A DNA stretch of 64,000 nt, taken from Tritrichomonas musculus. Its lineage: Eukaryota > Parabasalia > Tritrichomonadida > Tritrichomonadidae. The stretch covers positions 2,666,001-2,730,000 of the forward strand of contig JAPFFF010000002.1 of NCBI GenBank assembly GCA_039105265.1, read 5' to 3'. Numbering within the stretch: position 1 is the first letter of the stretch; every line of letters begins with the position of its first letter. Position numbers and translations under genes: made by a program. This document shows, piece by piece, positions 25,027 to 37,114 of this stretch. The notes below the pieces were generated by a model that was not told the DNA's origin, made no database searches, and saw nothing but the letters and a program-made list of their open reading frames with translations.

Positions 25027-26372
25027 ATGGATGCAAAATTATTAAGTAAATTAACCAAACGAGATATATTATCTTTGCCAGGTTTCACTAACAGAAAGGC
25101 ATCATTAAGTGAATTAAGAACACAATTAAACAATAGGCTTACAACAATGATTATTAATAAACGTGGTGCTAGAACAATTGATTATATTAATGCTTTTAAA
25201 CACGCCGATAATGAATTGTTCAATAAATTAAGTCATGACAAAATTAATAAGCAACAACATAAACAGCAACGAAAACAATATAAGCAATCAATCAAAGAAT
25301 CAGCACTTGATGAAAGGTCTTTATTCAATCTACCTACTGATTTATATACTACTACTAAAACTGAAGCTAGAAAACAATATGAAAAAAGAATAAAAGAAGT
25401 TAGTGATAAATCTAATTTCCAAAAATATATGAAAGAGTTTATGAACAATGTCAATAATATATTTAGTTTTGAAATAGTTATTGGAGATGATGAAGATAAA
25501 CGATTAGCTTTTTGTGAAACGTTGCGACAATGTTATAAATTAGCTAGCAGAGATAGACCAATTATTAAAGCTCATTCAATCGATGATACGCATAAATACT
25601 TCACTCTAAGCGATAAACATGAAATTGATTATACAATAGGTCATATAGCAGGAACCATTGAATTAACAACATACTCAAGCGATGATGACCCATCTTATAC
25701 TGGCTCTTTTATACCTATTCGTTATGAGCTGTTATTTATAAATAAAGATAAAGTAAATAAAAAAACAAATTCACTGTTAATAAGCATGATGCCGAAACAA
25801 ATAAAATATATAAAGAAGAGATAGAAATTGATGAAGATTTTCGAGAACGACCAAATGGTAGCTTCTTTCCATATATTAATTTAAGCAACATTGACTTAAC
25901 AGATTTCCAAATATTTAGTTCAGTTGATAAAACAAATTATAAAGATAACTGTTTTGTCTATGCATGCATTAAATCAGGTGTCTTTGATGAAAATGAAATT
26001 AATAATTTACGTTATATTGTTAAAACAAGAAGCGTACCAAGTGATAAGATATATGAGGTCGCCAAAATATTTAATTGCCATTTTGTAGTAAAACGCATTT
26101 ATGAAAAGGATAACATTACACAACAAATTAAAATAGATACTAGAAAGAAACCATGGGCTAAAAATTTTGATAGAACAATTGAGCTACTATTGTTTAAAAA
26201 CCATTACATGCTTTATAAAAATATACCAACAACCACATTTTATTTAACACATCACGAAGAATTAGATTCTAAATTCTCTACTATACCTATTGAAACAAGA
26301 AAGCTAATATGTGGTTTAGATAGAGGACGCTATCCAAAATACGCAAAAAACGGAACGAGTCCAATGATTATA
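25027..26372 (+). pseudogene. PolB N-terminal fragment (lineage 2), broken
   Basis: The N terminus (DAKLLSKLTKRDILSLPGF) and later motifs (DLYTTTKTEARKQYEKRIKE, FEIVIGDDEDKRLAF, DYTIGHIAGTI, NYKDNCFVYACIKSGVF, KIDTRKKPWAKNF, LLLFKNHYML) are homologous to the polymerase N-terminal regions at 46721-48487 and 60690-61853. The CFVYAC/NHYM pair resembles the Cys and His of an OTU-like domain found at the head of Polinton polymerases. No exonuclease or polymerase motif follows; the mariner begins at the end. Broken in about one place besides that. Confidence 0.75.
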
Positions 26373-28009
26373 TAGTGTGGTGAAAAAGTTTTTGAATATT
26401 TTATAATTTTTTGTATATTGACTTTTTATTTAAAAATGTTTAATAAATAAATAGTGGATTACATGTTGCTTGAAATATTCTAATTATATGATTAAATGAT
26501 AATTTAATAAAAAGTTATAAACCTTTGAAAAATTATACGTTTATTTTTTTTTAAAAAAAGAATATGGAATTTCGGTATGTTATTCATAGTTTATGGCTTA
26601 AAAAAAAAAGCACTCAAGAGATTTATCATTACATGCAAGAAACATATAAAGATGCATGTCCTTCATCACCCACGATATATTATTGGGTTCATCAATTTAA
26701 CAGAGGAAGAAAAACTGTTATTGATTTGCCTCGGTCTGGAAGACCCAAACTTTTTGAAAAGATAGATGAAGTTAAAAAACTAATCGACGAATTTCCATTC
26801 GCATCATGCCGTTATATAGCACGCATTGCGAAAATTGATAAAAATACTGTTAAAAGGATTTTGACAGAAGATTTGAATATGAGAAAGTTATGTTGTCATT
26901 GGGTTCCTCATGATCTTACAGAAATTCAAAAAGCAAATAGAGTGAAACAATCGAAGGAACTTTTATCAATTTTACAATCATTAACAAAAAGACAAACGAT
27001 GAAAGTGATCTCTGCTGACGAGTCTTGGTTCTTCTTGCAGTATGGTTCTGACGGTTTCTGGTCTTGTGGCCAGAAAAGGCCTGAAAACGTTAATCATGCA
27101 ATTAACGATGAAAAAGTTATGTTTTTTACAGCTTTTTGTATTAAAGGCATAGTTTACGTAAACGTTCTCCCTCAAAATGAAACTTTTACTGGAGAGTACT
27201 TCGCAAACAAGATTCTTCCACATCTTAAAACAGCGGCCGATAATATTAAAGGCTCTATTTTAACATATAAAGTTCGATTGCACATGGACAATGCGAAGCC
27301 TCACAATTCCATTGTTGCACAACAAAAGATGAATGAATTACACATTGAAAGGTTACCACATCCCCCTTACTCCCCTGATATCAGCCCTAATGACTTCTTC
27401 CTTTATGGCTACTTAAAGAACAAATTGAAAGGTAACCGTTTTTCCTCACAAAAAGAGCTAATTGATGCAGTGGTTGAAATCATCCAAAATATTGATGAAT
27501 CAACATGGATTCAAGTATATAATGAATGGATTGAAAGAATTAAAAAAGTAATAGATTGCAATGGGGAATATCCAGATTTTTAATTTAATAAAATAACATT
27601 TTTTTAATTTTAATATAAATTTTTTAATGTTTTTTTCACTTCACCAAAAATGAGATCTTTGATTATATCAAAACAATATTAATTTATTCCTTTAAAAAAA
27701 ATTGTAATATAATATGTTATATAACATAATATACAGCACATAACAATGTATTGATTTATATTAAAATATTGTTCAATATACAAGGATTGAGCTGTTTGAA
27801 CTATTTTTATTAAATATACATTTTTTTGAAAAATTTAGTCAACACGGTTTATTTTAAAACTCAATATTTCCATCAATAAAAATTTTTTCATTTTGATATT
27901 TTCTAAACTTATAAAGATATTAATTATCTAAATATTTAAAATTAAAAAAACTAGAATCGTTCAATATTGATTGAGTTAGAATTGATTCAAAAACTTTTTC
28001 ACCACACTA
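26373..28009 (+). mobile_element. Mariner transposon (DD34D), about 1.6 kb
   Basis: Inverted ends TAGTGTGGTGAAAAAGTTTT at the left are mirrored at the right (27985-28009), with TA on both flanks (because TATA occurs on both sides, the edge is uncertain by 2 bases). The transposase is intact. The 3' non-coding part is unusually long (about 430 bp). A TIR-like stretch (TTTTTTTCACTTCACC) ends near 27645, which would be a normal 1.27-kb length, so the present right end may be a later extension. Confidence 0.88.
26564..27583 (+). CDS. Mariner transposase
   Basis: A 339-residue protein, a standard length for the family. Two helix-turn-helix regions lie in the N-terminal half (QEIYHYMQETY, CRYIARIAKIDKNTVKRIL) separated by GRPKL. 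Catalytic residues are Asp in SADESWFF, Asp in HMDNAKPHNS and Asp in SPNDFFLYGYLK, the last two separated by 34 residues, i.e. DD34D. HPPYSPDISPND is the mariner signature, and WVPHDLTEIQKANR is close to the WVPHEL motif. The frame is intact. It mobilises its own element at TA sites. Confidence 0.93.
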   Translation: MEFRYVIHSLWLKKKSTQEIYHYMQETYKDACPSSPTIYYWVHQFNRGRKTVIDLPRSGRPKLFEKIDEVKKLIDEFPFASCRYIARIAKIDKNTVKRILTEDLNMRKLCCHWVPHDLTEIQKANRVKQSKELLSILQSLTKRQTMKVISADESWFFLQYGSDGFWSCGQKRPENVNHAINDEKVMFFTAFCIKGIVYVNVLPQNETFTGEYFANKILPHLKTAADNIKGSILTYKVRLHMDNAKPHNSIVAQQKMNELHIERLPHPPYSPDISPNDFFLYGYLKNKLKGNRFSSQKELIDAVVEIIQNIDESTWIQVYNEWIERIKKVIDCNGEYPDF

Positions 28010-28827
28010 TAGATACATTTACAGAATTAATAAATCAGTTAAATAAATCAACTGAGAACATTGAGAAATGGATTACAAAAATAGAACAAATTAAGACTTC
28101 AGGTATAGATCCAGATACTTCATGCCCATTAAATTCAATAAAATATATCGATACAGCCAATACAATCAAAGAAGAAAAGCCAACATCATTAAATAACTTA
28201 ATAACAAAATTAAGCGATAACAATAATAATATTCATACTTGGCTGACATCAAAAGAGAGCAATAGTGATTTTGATGATTATTTAAATAATTTAAATGAAA
28301 TGGAGTTATTGGTTTGTTTAAAGAAGGGTGAAGAATTTGTTTTCAGGAAACTCAAGGTCCATAAAGATAAAGTACCTGATGATCTTATTGAATCATCTAC
28401 TGAAGGACAATTTGTTGATAAAGATAATAATGTTAAATTTGATTTAAACGATTTAGCTGATATTAATGAACTTGAATCAACTAATGCTACTGTTAATATG
28501 TCTTTAATTGAAGCCATTCATGTTGTATTTGATACATATAAATCATTAGGATTAGTAATAAAACATACCTTTATGCTTTTCAATAGTTGGGTTTTAAATC
28601 CATCTGTTCATTTTGCAACTAATCTTACAAAGTTAATGTGGAATAATTATATAGGACCAGGTCTAAGTTATGGAATAGATAAATATGGTAAGATTAAGAA
28701 ATTTGTTATAAATTGGGGAGAAAATAGAGATTTTCTTCCAACTCCTATACAACAGGATGATTCAAAAATAATGGATTGGCTAAAAGACCAAACATTAGCA
28801 ACCGAAGAAGTATTTATTAATTCATGA
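28010..28827 (+). pseudogene. Fibre-associated gene of a Polinton, 5' side cut by the mariner
   Basis: Open from the mariner edge to a stop that overlaps the start of the next gene by 4 bases (ATGA at 28824-28827). The first residues are helical and Asn/Ile-rich (ELINQLNKSTENIEKWITKI), followed by acidic segments and a hydrophobic stretch (LGLVIKHTFMLFNSWVLNP). The position relative to the fibre-like gene and the coil-then-Cys pattern recall the N-terminal half of fibre-like gene 2 in the right block, but similarity is weak. The start of the gene is unknown. Confidence 0.45.
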
Positions 28828-31429
28828 ATGATTTAAAAGAATTTTTCAAAGGAACTTCTGGTGATTTTATTATGATGATGTTATGTCTTGGATCTTTAAT
28901 GGGAATAGGTATTTGGGATTGTATGCCTTTAGCAGAAATACTAGAAGAAGATGAATTACCTGATGGTTTAGGCGAAATATTTACTCCAAATAAATATTCA
29001 ATTGTTGATACCATATACAAATTAACAAGGAAATTAAACAATCATATTAAAAATCATCCTACTTCATCAGGTGATTCAAATTTCACGATTAAGGAAGGGA
29101 TTCTAGAGTATAAAATTAAAAATAATGATATTAAACCAAGTACATTAGAAAAGACCGTTCAAATCGATGGTACAGACATAACAAAGAAATATAACGTCCT
29201 GACTATTGATATCCCAACAAAATTGAAAGCTAAATTGCTAACATTAAAAGAACATACCAATATCTTCAAAATTGTTTTACGAAAAAACGTAGTGTATGAT
29301 GAATTAGGAAATTATATCAGGGAATTTTACATCTATTCTTATCAAAATATGATTATTGCTCCATTAGTTATTAAAAGAGAGAATGGGTGCTATTTATATA
29401 ATTCATCAACAATTACAGACACCACATCGATAGCATTTGACCAAGAACTTGATTTTAATCCATATGACTTATATCTTAGAGGTGAATTATCGATTTTTTA
29501 TGAACCAACACAGGATGCATTAGTGTCATCTAAACCCGTTGTAAAATGTGATATAATTGAAGCCGATAATACATTAAAATTACAGAAAACAGATATATAT
29601 TATTTCTATAAGCCATCAAAAATAACGGAACAAAAAGTTGAATATGACCCATGGACTGAATACGATTGTTATAAAATGATTTATGAAATACCATCCAGTT
29701 ATACAATTCCAAACAATATGCAATTTGTTTTCAAAGAGTATTGTTTCGGCAATGAATGGAAATTAACATGGAATATAGACCATTGGGAAGGAGATAATAT
29801 AAAAGGGCGAAGTAATGGAAAGGTTATTTATAAATTAAAGAAAAATGATAATAAAGACCCATTTGGTTCCCATGGTTGTTATATAATGTGTAAGCATGAT
29901 GATTGGAATCAATTATTTGTTCCTAAGAATACTGAGAATTTCATGGAACATTTATGGACTAAAGGAAAAGTTGAAGTATCAGTTAAAACAAAGAATGGTG
30001 AAATAAAGCCGGCAACAGATTATGCACTCAATTTAAATTGGTTTCCTGCTAATATTAAATTCGAGGGTTATGATTTACTTGGAATTGATTGTGTTATAAC
30101 AGAAACTGATTCAAGTAAAATAAAAGTTAATGAAATTGATAAAGTATATGCTGATATCTTTGCTCAAGAAATGCCTTTTACAATGACAAAATATAATGAT
30201 GTTGCAACAAGATTAGAGTTCTCGCCAGGATCGTATCATGTAGATAACACTAATCGCGTTTCTCATGTTGATTTAGATGCGATTTTAGATACCATTGAAA
30301 AAATAAATTACAAATGGTCCAAGAAGGTAAGCTTAAATAAAAATATTGAATTATATTTAAACACGCAATTCATAGACCCAGTTGATGAAGTTAATTGGGA
30401 CCCAACAACAAATCCATTTGATTACATTATAAAACAACAATTTTACGAAATAATTCCAAGACCCGATGCTGCAACAACTCTCTATACCGATTACAACATC
30501 ACTTCCTCTAAAATCATTACAGCAGACAACATAACAACAATGAGAAGTGATTTGAATATGATTACAAATAATGTTGATGTAATGAATTATGACGTTAAAG
30601 ACCTTACAAATAAAGTTAATAATCTTAGTTCTGAAATGACAGACCAACAAAATAAAACAAAATACCTCAAAACAAAAACGGACCAAATAGAAATTGTTGC
30701 TGATGTAGCATTAGGTTTTGCAATTGCAGGTACAGTAATGGGAGGAACAAGTTTAGGCTTACAATTAAGTGCTCGTGGAGTTCAAACAGCATCTAGAACT
30801 GTTAATGGTGCTTCAAAAGCTGGTGGTCAATTAGAAGGATTATTGTCTGATATCAGTGAAGATGTTAGCTCAGATGCGGGCTCTAGTATGCTAGATATTA
30901 TTAAAGATGGCAGTGAATTACCTGATATTGAGATGGACCCTTATTTGAGAACAGTCAAGACAACTACCGATTTGACTCCAATACTTGAATGGTGTAATAA
31001 AGAAACTAGTTCTCTCCCAGCTATAAAATTCAGCAGTGAATATGATGACCCCAATAAATTAGTTCCAACAATTAACGGCGCAATGGATATTTGCAATAGG
31101 TTTAGAAGCTCTTTAAAGCCAACATTTAAAGCAATTACCACAAAAATCAATGAGATAAATAGTGAATATATTTCAAAAAATGAATTAGTTAGAGACAATA
31201 TAATAGATGTTGTTGGCAAATTTGTTAATGGTGAGGTTCATTTAGAGGCTGAAGACACAATCACAGATGGAACAATTAAAGCAAGATTTTTGGTCCAAAA
31301 AGTTAGTGAATACAATGATGTTGATTATGAAGAGAATATCATTACTATTAATATTACTGGTGGAACAATTAATTACCAAGGAACTGATGATTTCCCTAGC
31401 TGCGTCAAGAATGATAAAATATTTGTTAT

Positions 31430-31437
31430 AGCAAATC
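31430..31437. repeat. 8-bp target duplication AGCAAATC, left
   Basis: AGCAAATC before the P-like transposon is repeated directly after it at 35433-35440. Eight bases fits the P and hAT superfamilies. Confidence 0.85.
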
Positions 31438-34400
31438 AGAATAGATAAAAAATAAATTGGCAGATGAATTTGGGCTAAATTTTTGATATTTCATTATATT
31501 TCATGATATCTATCAAATACTTGATTTTCATCAAAATTTCATCCTTCAATTCTGAGAAATTGATTGTTCAATTATTAATGTGATCTTTAAGAATAATAAC
31601 AAAATTTGAAATTTAATTTTGTTTTTAAATGTAGACAACCAAATATATATGATAAATGTTTTTTAAAATATTAAATATTTAATATTCGCTAAAATATTTC
31701 AATGTTTTTATATTTTTCGCAAATTTTGATAAATAAATAGGAATATCTTTTTTTTATTATCACCCGGTCTTGAAATATTCATATATTTTATAGAAAAATA
31801 TTCAAACAATGTTATTCTTAAATTGTTTAATTGGAGAATAAATATTTATGTTAAAAATAATTAAAATACTTTATAAAATGACTGAAATAAACGATCAAAA
31901 TGAATTTAATTTTGAGCATAGAAAAATAGTTATGGCAAAACTTTTTATACTTGATCGTACCAAATCTTCTTTTATGATAATTAATATTCTTTTCAAATAC
32001 TTGATTTATAATTTTGGAAAAGAAAAAAAGTATTCATCATGAAATTGAATATATAATTTAATTGGTCAAAAGATCTAAAATGAAAAACATCAATATGAAA
32101 AAATAGTTAAATTGATGTATAGTAACTACATACTTGATAAAAAATAATATACTTATGAAAAAATGCTAATAGTGATTAAAAAAAAAATGATGATTAAGAT
32201 GATTACAAAGAAAGATACGAAATGATAAATAAAAAGTAAAAGATCATGCTTTATGTTTTCTTTATTATTAAGTTAAACTCATGAATTGTTGAATAAAGAG
32301 TAAAAACATGTTCTTGATTACGAGATTGAATGAAATTGTATAAATATAAAGACTTGTATGCCATAGAATGTGAGAAATTGAAGTAAATAAAGATAGATAA
32401 ATAAATTAAAACATATAAAAATTATTTTTTTTTTTTAATTATAATTATTATCATTTTTTATTTTTCATTAAAAATGGCATTTTTATTAGAACTATAAATC
32501 TGGTATTATTGAGATATACGATCCAAGGTGATCCAAAAGCCATTTTACAATTTCATCTTTGGTACAACTTTTGTGAGGAAAAAGTGTTTTATTAGTGGAA
32601 AATTGTTTGAGTAATTGAATCATTTTCCAATAATGACTTTTATTTAATTCTTTGTCATTTGGAATTTCAAATTTTCCTTTAATTTGATGATCAAGTAATT
32701 GTTTTTTAATTTCTTTTTTAGAAGGTTTAATTTGATATGAATGAGCGCATGATGTTGTTAATAATTTTCCGTTAGAACATTATGCGTGATTTTACGCTTT
32801 TTTTTAGGTGAAGGTTCATCTTCTTGAAGATCAACGATAAAATTGATAAAATAGTCAAGAACATTTTTTTGTTCAACAGTTTGCATTAAAGAAACAATTT
32901 GTAGAAACTTATTTAAGGTATGGATAAATTTCGATCGTTTTCTGCAGCTACCAAATTTGTTTTCCAAAGGGCCCGTTGAATTTCTTCGAAAACAAAAACC
33001 GTCAATTTTGTGCATTAATAAAATATTTGAATAGATTGTATTAACAAATTCAATTAATAATTTAGTTGAATAAAATTGTATATGTTTGCTATTTTTTTTG
33101 TTTTCAGTTAATTCAATTTTTTCAGAATTATTTTTTTCATCGAAATAATACACAAGAAACCAAAAGGCAATTTCTAATAAATATAATCTTGTTGAATAGC
33201 CAATATTTTTAGCATCAAAAGCTAAGATGCATAGAGACATTGGCATAAAATATAAAGCTTCAACAAACAATTTGTGTTCTAAAAGGAACAAAAAATTTTG
33301 AATGCTGAATAGTTTTAAAGGCAGCACATCGTGCATCTTTGTAATGGGTTCGTCAGACCAAATTATGTTTGGTAAATTGGGGAAATATTGTCTTAATTTG
33401 TCAACATTAAAAGAAGGATTTGATAACAAAAAGCCAGAATGTATTTCAACACCAAATAAACGGTATCTCAAACGTTTTATTAAATGAAGAAAATCAGAAG
33501 TTACTTTGAATATAATAGTTTTTGAAAATGATATAACATTGTTTCTAATGATAGAGTTGATGTAAGAATAAAAAAATTCGTTATGTAATTTTGAATAACC
33601 GCTGTCACCATCAAATGCAAAGGTTAAAATCGTAATGTTTCTGTTTTTTAACGCATCTCGAATAGAAAATAACAAGCTGCAAATATTGTCATTCGCTTTT
33701 CCATTAATTGAAGCTTCAACATGAACTATAAAGTTGCTATATCTAACATCAAAAGGTTGAACCTGGAACACGAAACCTGCTTTGATAATTTTGTTTGTAT
33801 TTAAGCTAAGAAATGTAAGAAAATCATTCGGGTTCTCATAGAATTTTTTAAAAAGGTTTTTTGAAATCAACATATCATCTTCTTTTTTAAAAAATAAACC
33901 TTCGAATATTGAATCTTGATTGACTTCAATTTGCGGTGTGAAGTAAATTGCATCAACTGCAAGACAACCATATATAGTTATAGACTTTGAAATTTGTGAG
34001 CGCTCTTTCCAATTATCAATAATTTGTGGAATACCACTAATGCTAGTTAACAAGTTAGGTATTTGCTTTTTAATTTCATTTAACATTGCATCAATCCTTG
34101 ATTTTGGAGGAAAATTCAAATTATTTGCTAATAACGAATAGCTTATTGGTGAAAGCGAGTCAACTTGCATTGAAACTTCCATCACTTTTTCAGATTCCAA
34201 AAACTCTTTGAAATCTTGTTTTTCTTTTAATTCTTTTTCTAAATTTGCACATTTTTGAGATAAATCTCTTATTCTTTGCTTAGAATATGCGTATTTATTT
34301 TGGAGAAATACTGCTCGTTGTCTTTCTGCTGTTTTTTGCTTTTCTTCATCATGTTTCTTTTTTCCTTGAGAAAGATAATCAAGAGATTTTTTCATTAATG

Positions 34401-35432
34401 AAAATTGTTGAAAGTTTTTTTATGGTGAATAATCTTTGAAAAAGTGAAAATAATCATTCTCAAAAATATTGTTTTCATCTGAAAATTTCAAAATTTGTTA
34501 AATTAAAGTTATATTAAAATTCAAGGATGAATTTTTTGATTTTTTATAATTTATAGAAAAAATGATTGCTTCTATGCATCATATATGAGAAAAACTATTT
34601 TTTGATCTGCAGAACTTTTTTTATTTGAAATTTAACTAAATAACGTATGGTTATTTCCAAAAATAACGTATTTTTTACTTTCATCAAGGCTTATCTCAAA
34701 GAAAAAACTAATTCTTTTAAACTAAAAACCATTTTTAATTAATTAATATTTAAAATAACATAAAAAATGAGTTTAATATAGTTATAATGCAAATTAAATG
34801 TAAAATTGCAAATATTATATTTCATTTCAATCTCAAAAACCTAAATAATACTATTTGTAATTAAAAGACTTATAATGAAGTAAAATATTGTTTGAAAAAT
34901 ACTGTTGATATCTTTTTTCTTTATTATTCCATTTGGAGCATACACTTTCATTTCACTTTTAAAATTTTTGGCGGCAAAAATTCAAAAATTCATAAATTGA
35001 AAAATCATTTCTAGGCCAGCCTAAAGAGAATATTAAAAAAACATTGTAAATTTTAAAGTAACTTTTATTAGAGCATTTATACCAAAAATATCTCAAGACC
35101 GGGTGGAAATTATAGTTTTTTTCTCTAATAACATACTCGTCAGAAAATATGCATTTTTTAATTTTGATGTAATCCGTTATGATTTTACAAATTTTATGAT
35201 TTGCCCGAATATACATATTTATACTAATTATAAAAAATATAATAACTTTGGTGTACCTCTTTTATTTGTTGAAATAACATGAGCGTATTTTGAAATATTT
35301 CACTTCATTTTTTCATTATCAAACAAGATTAGAACTACTTGGCTATTATATTACAATTCTCTTACCATATATCAACACAATTGCATAAATAAAATATGTT
35401 AAAAATAGATTTTCATTTTATTCATCTATTCT
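31438..35432 (-). mobile_element. P-superfamily-like DNA transposon, 4.0 kb
   Basis: It begins AGAATAGAT and ends ATCTATTCT, flanked by a perfect 8-bp duplication, and interrupts a fibre-like gene cleanly. A second inverted repeat, CACCCGGTCTTGAAATATT, lies about 325 bp inside each end (31761-31779; mate 35087-35105, one mismatch), like the subterminal repeats of P elements. One transposase gene runs on the minus strand. Alternatively the inner repeat marks a second element nested in a small one; its flanks share only the five bases ATTAT. Confidence 0.75.
32492..34395 (-). pseudogene. P-element/THAP9-like transposase, probable frameshift near C terminus
   Basis: The main frame (32758-34395, 545 residues) starts with a basic coiled coil (KKHDEEKQKTAERQRAVFLQ) and shows P-type RNase H motifs: GCLAVDAIYFTPQIE (first Asp), LTFAFDGDSGYSKLHNEFF (second Asp), TSDFLHLIKRLRYRLFG, and NSTGPLENKFGSCRKRS, comparable to the (N)DxLENxFGxxR block with the catalytic Glu. 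A further 90 or so codons in another minus-strand frame (32492-32775; SKKEIKKQLLDHQIKGKFEI, DEIVKWLLDHLGSYISIIPD) look like the true C terminus, so the gene is frameshifted or has a small intron there. An N-terminal THAP finger was not seen. Confidence 0.7.
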
Positions 35433-35440
35433 AGCAAATC
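35433..35440. repeat. 8-bp target duplication AGCAAATC, right
   Basis: Mate of 31430-31437. Confidence 0.85.
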
Positions 35441-36568
35441 CAAATAAACTTAGGGTTGGTGGAATACAGATCAAAGAAAATACAGCGAAAAGAAGAATGG
35501 AATTTACACTAAATGATTTAGCATATGTTTGTGATATAGATGCTTTACATAAGAAGATAGATGGAATGCATGAGCAGATAGAAAAGAATGATGCCGCACT
35601 AGCATCTACATGGAAAGTATCGAAGCAAAACTGATTTGAAATATGGCGAAGAAGATCAATTAGCATTGAAGAGTGAAATTCCAGAAATTATTGAGGGACA
35701 AACAACGATTCAATTCAAAATTGAAAATAATACAATTCCTGATTTGGATTACGACAAATATCATGAAATGATTGATTAATATGGGTTGGATATTGTCTCA
35801 TCAAACAATTACTATACGGCTCATTATGTTCACGTAGATTATTCCTACGATAACGATCAACCCTCTCAGATAATGCGTATGGCAGGAAGTGAATCTGGTC
35901 TTTGGTTTCTGTATGACTGCCATGAATTAATAAATCCAGGAACTGGTGAAACACCGGAAATTTTATCATGTTCCATTACCAAAAGTATCAAACCAACAGA
36001 CAAAAACGCTTTTTCTTCAAGATATGTGTCAAACACTTTTGCTTTGAAAACAGATATTCCCGAACCAGTTGATTTGTCAAATTATGCATTAAAAAGTGAT
36101 TATGATGAACTGAAGGCAAAAATTGAAAATTTACAAAATGAGAACACAAATTTAAAGGCTACTATAGAAGCAATGGAATCAAGATTAACAGCATTAGAGA
36201 ATATATTAACACGAATTAACTATACATTCAGCGTACCAAATAGTTCAAGCATTCGCTACCAATTCGAAAAACCATTTGATGCATATGAGGGAACCCTCTA
36301 TTTGAAATATCATGAAAACAAAAATAATGTTGCCAGTGAAAAAGAAATCAAAATCAATATATCATTCAATGTTAATAATACTCCTACGTATGAATTTCAA
36401 TGCGAACCAAATAAGATCTGGTTAAACAATCTTGAATTTCCATTAAATAGTAGCAATTTAATGGTCAATCCAACAGCAAATTTCATATTGATTGGTGGGT
36501 CATTCTTTTCATCAAATGGTATCTTAGCTGAAGATAACTCCAAGAATGAAATACATTCATTACGGTGA

Positions 36569-36730
36569 AATACAAAAAGTTGATAGATATTTTTTCGGGT
36601 GTAATGTTTTTACTCTTGACATTTACTAGCAAAAAAGTTTTTGAAACGTAAAAGACTTTGTTGATAGTAGTAGGACCTTGGTCCCGGGCTCGAAGAGCCT
36701 TTGATGTTAATCATCAGGTGGTAGTAGTGG
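36569..36730. other. Truncated end region of the plus-strand Polinton
   Basis: 162 bases between the stop of the plus-strand fibre and the start of unit 1. It holds a double hairpin: GGAC/GTCC (36673-36684) and GGCTC/GAGCC with loop GAA (36687-36699). The GTAGTAGGACC..GGTCCC text resembles the 38-bp repeats at 62028. No terminal motif of its own is seen. Confidence 0.45.
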
Positions 36731-37114
36731 AGTAGTATAGTATAGGCTCCGCTACCGCCAAGCCTATACTTGGGGGCTCTGCAGAGGCTCCGCACCCCAC
36801 TACTCCAGGGGTTCGCACTCCTGGACCCCCTCAAAAGGCCCCAACATTCAAAAAGTTCGCGACAAAAAAATTCCAAACTAAAATTTTTATCGTCTCGTTA
36901 TCAAAACGTTTTTTAATTCAAAAAGTTCAAAAAATCTCTACTAAAAGTAGTATATATAAATGGCGTGATTTCTTAACGTTCCGTCAAGAAATCCCGAACC
37001 ATTTTTTGTTAAGATATCCCTTCGATTCAAGAAGTTGTTTTATAATGATTGAAATGTACCCGACGCTCAATACAGCTGAAGAACAAACACCAATCCTTAT
37101 GGAGCACGCTTTCT
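36731..37114. repeat. Left terminal region of unit 1
   Basis: Contains TATAGGC/GCCTATA (36741-36768), CCAGG/CCTGG and other GC-rich stems, a second AGTAGTATAT motif at 36946, scattered ATTCAAAAAGTT words (about 36845, 36917, a variant at 37024) and a conserved short frame (ATTGAAATGTACCCGACGCT near 37047). The same parts occur in unit 2. No long gene. Confidence 0.6.

Larger units (their letters stand above)
28824..36568 (+). pseudogene. Fibre-like gene 1 (plus-strand Polinton), interrupted by a P-like transposon
   Basis: The first part (28824-31437) has the full set of modules seen in the right-block fibres: NIFKIVLRKNVVYDELGNYI, a YFYKPS/EYCFGN-WKLTW domain, FYEIIPRPDAATTLYTDYNI, ITADNITTMRSDLN, a coiled coil, a Gly-rich hydrophobic segment and CNRFRSSLKPTFKAI. 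After the transposon (31438-35432) the gene resumes with a coil and a tip domain (YTFSVPNSSSIRYQFE ... NKIWLNNLEFPLN). Likely a receptor-binding fibre or surface protein of the virus-like particle. Besides the insertion it has about one further break. Confidence 0.65.

Noticed and set aside
31848-32042. Short plus-strand frame in the P-like element.
   Set aside because: Low-complexity Lys/Ile/Asn composition expected from AT-rich DNA; no start or family evidence.
31761-35105. CACCCGGTCTTGA inverted repeats as true ends of a separate nested transposon.
   Set aside because: Flanks share only ATTAT, whereas the outer ends have a perfect 8-bp duplication interrupting a gene cleanly; kept as subterminal repeats, with the alternative noted.
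35000-35200. Host gene upstream of the P-like transposase.
   Set aside because: The short frames here lie inside the transposon's non-coding end and show no motif.
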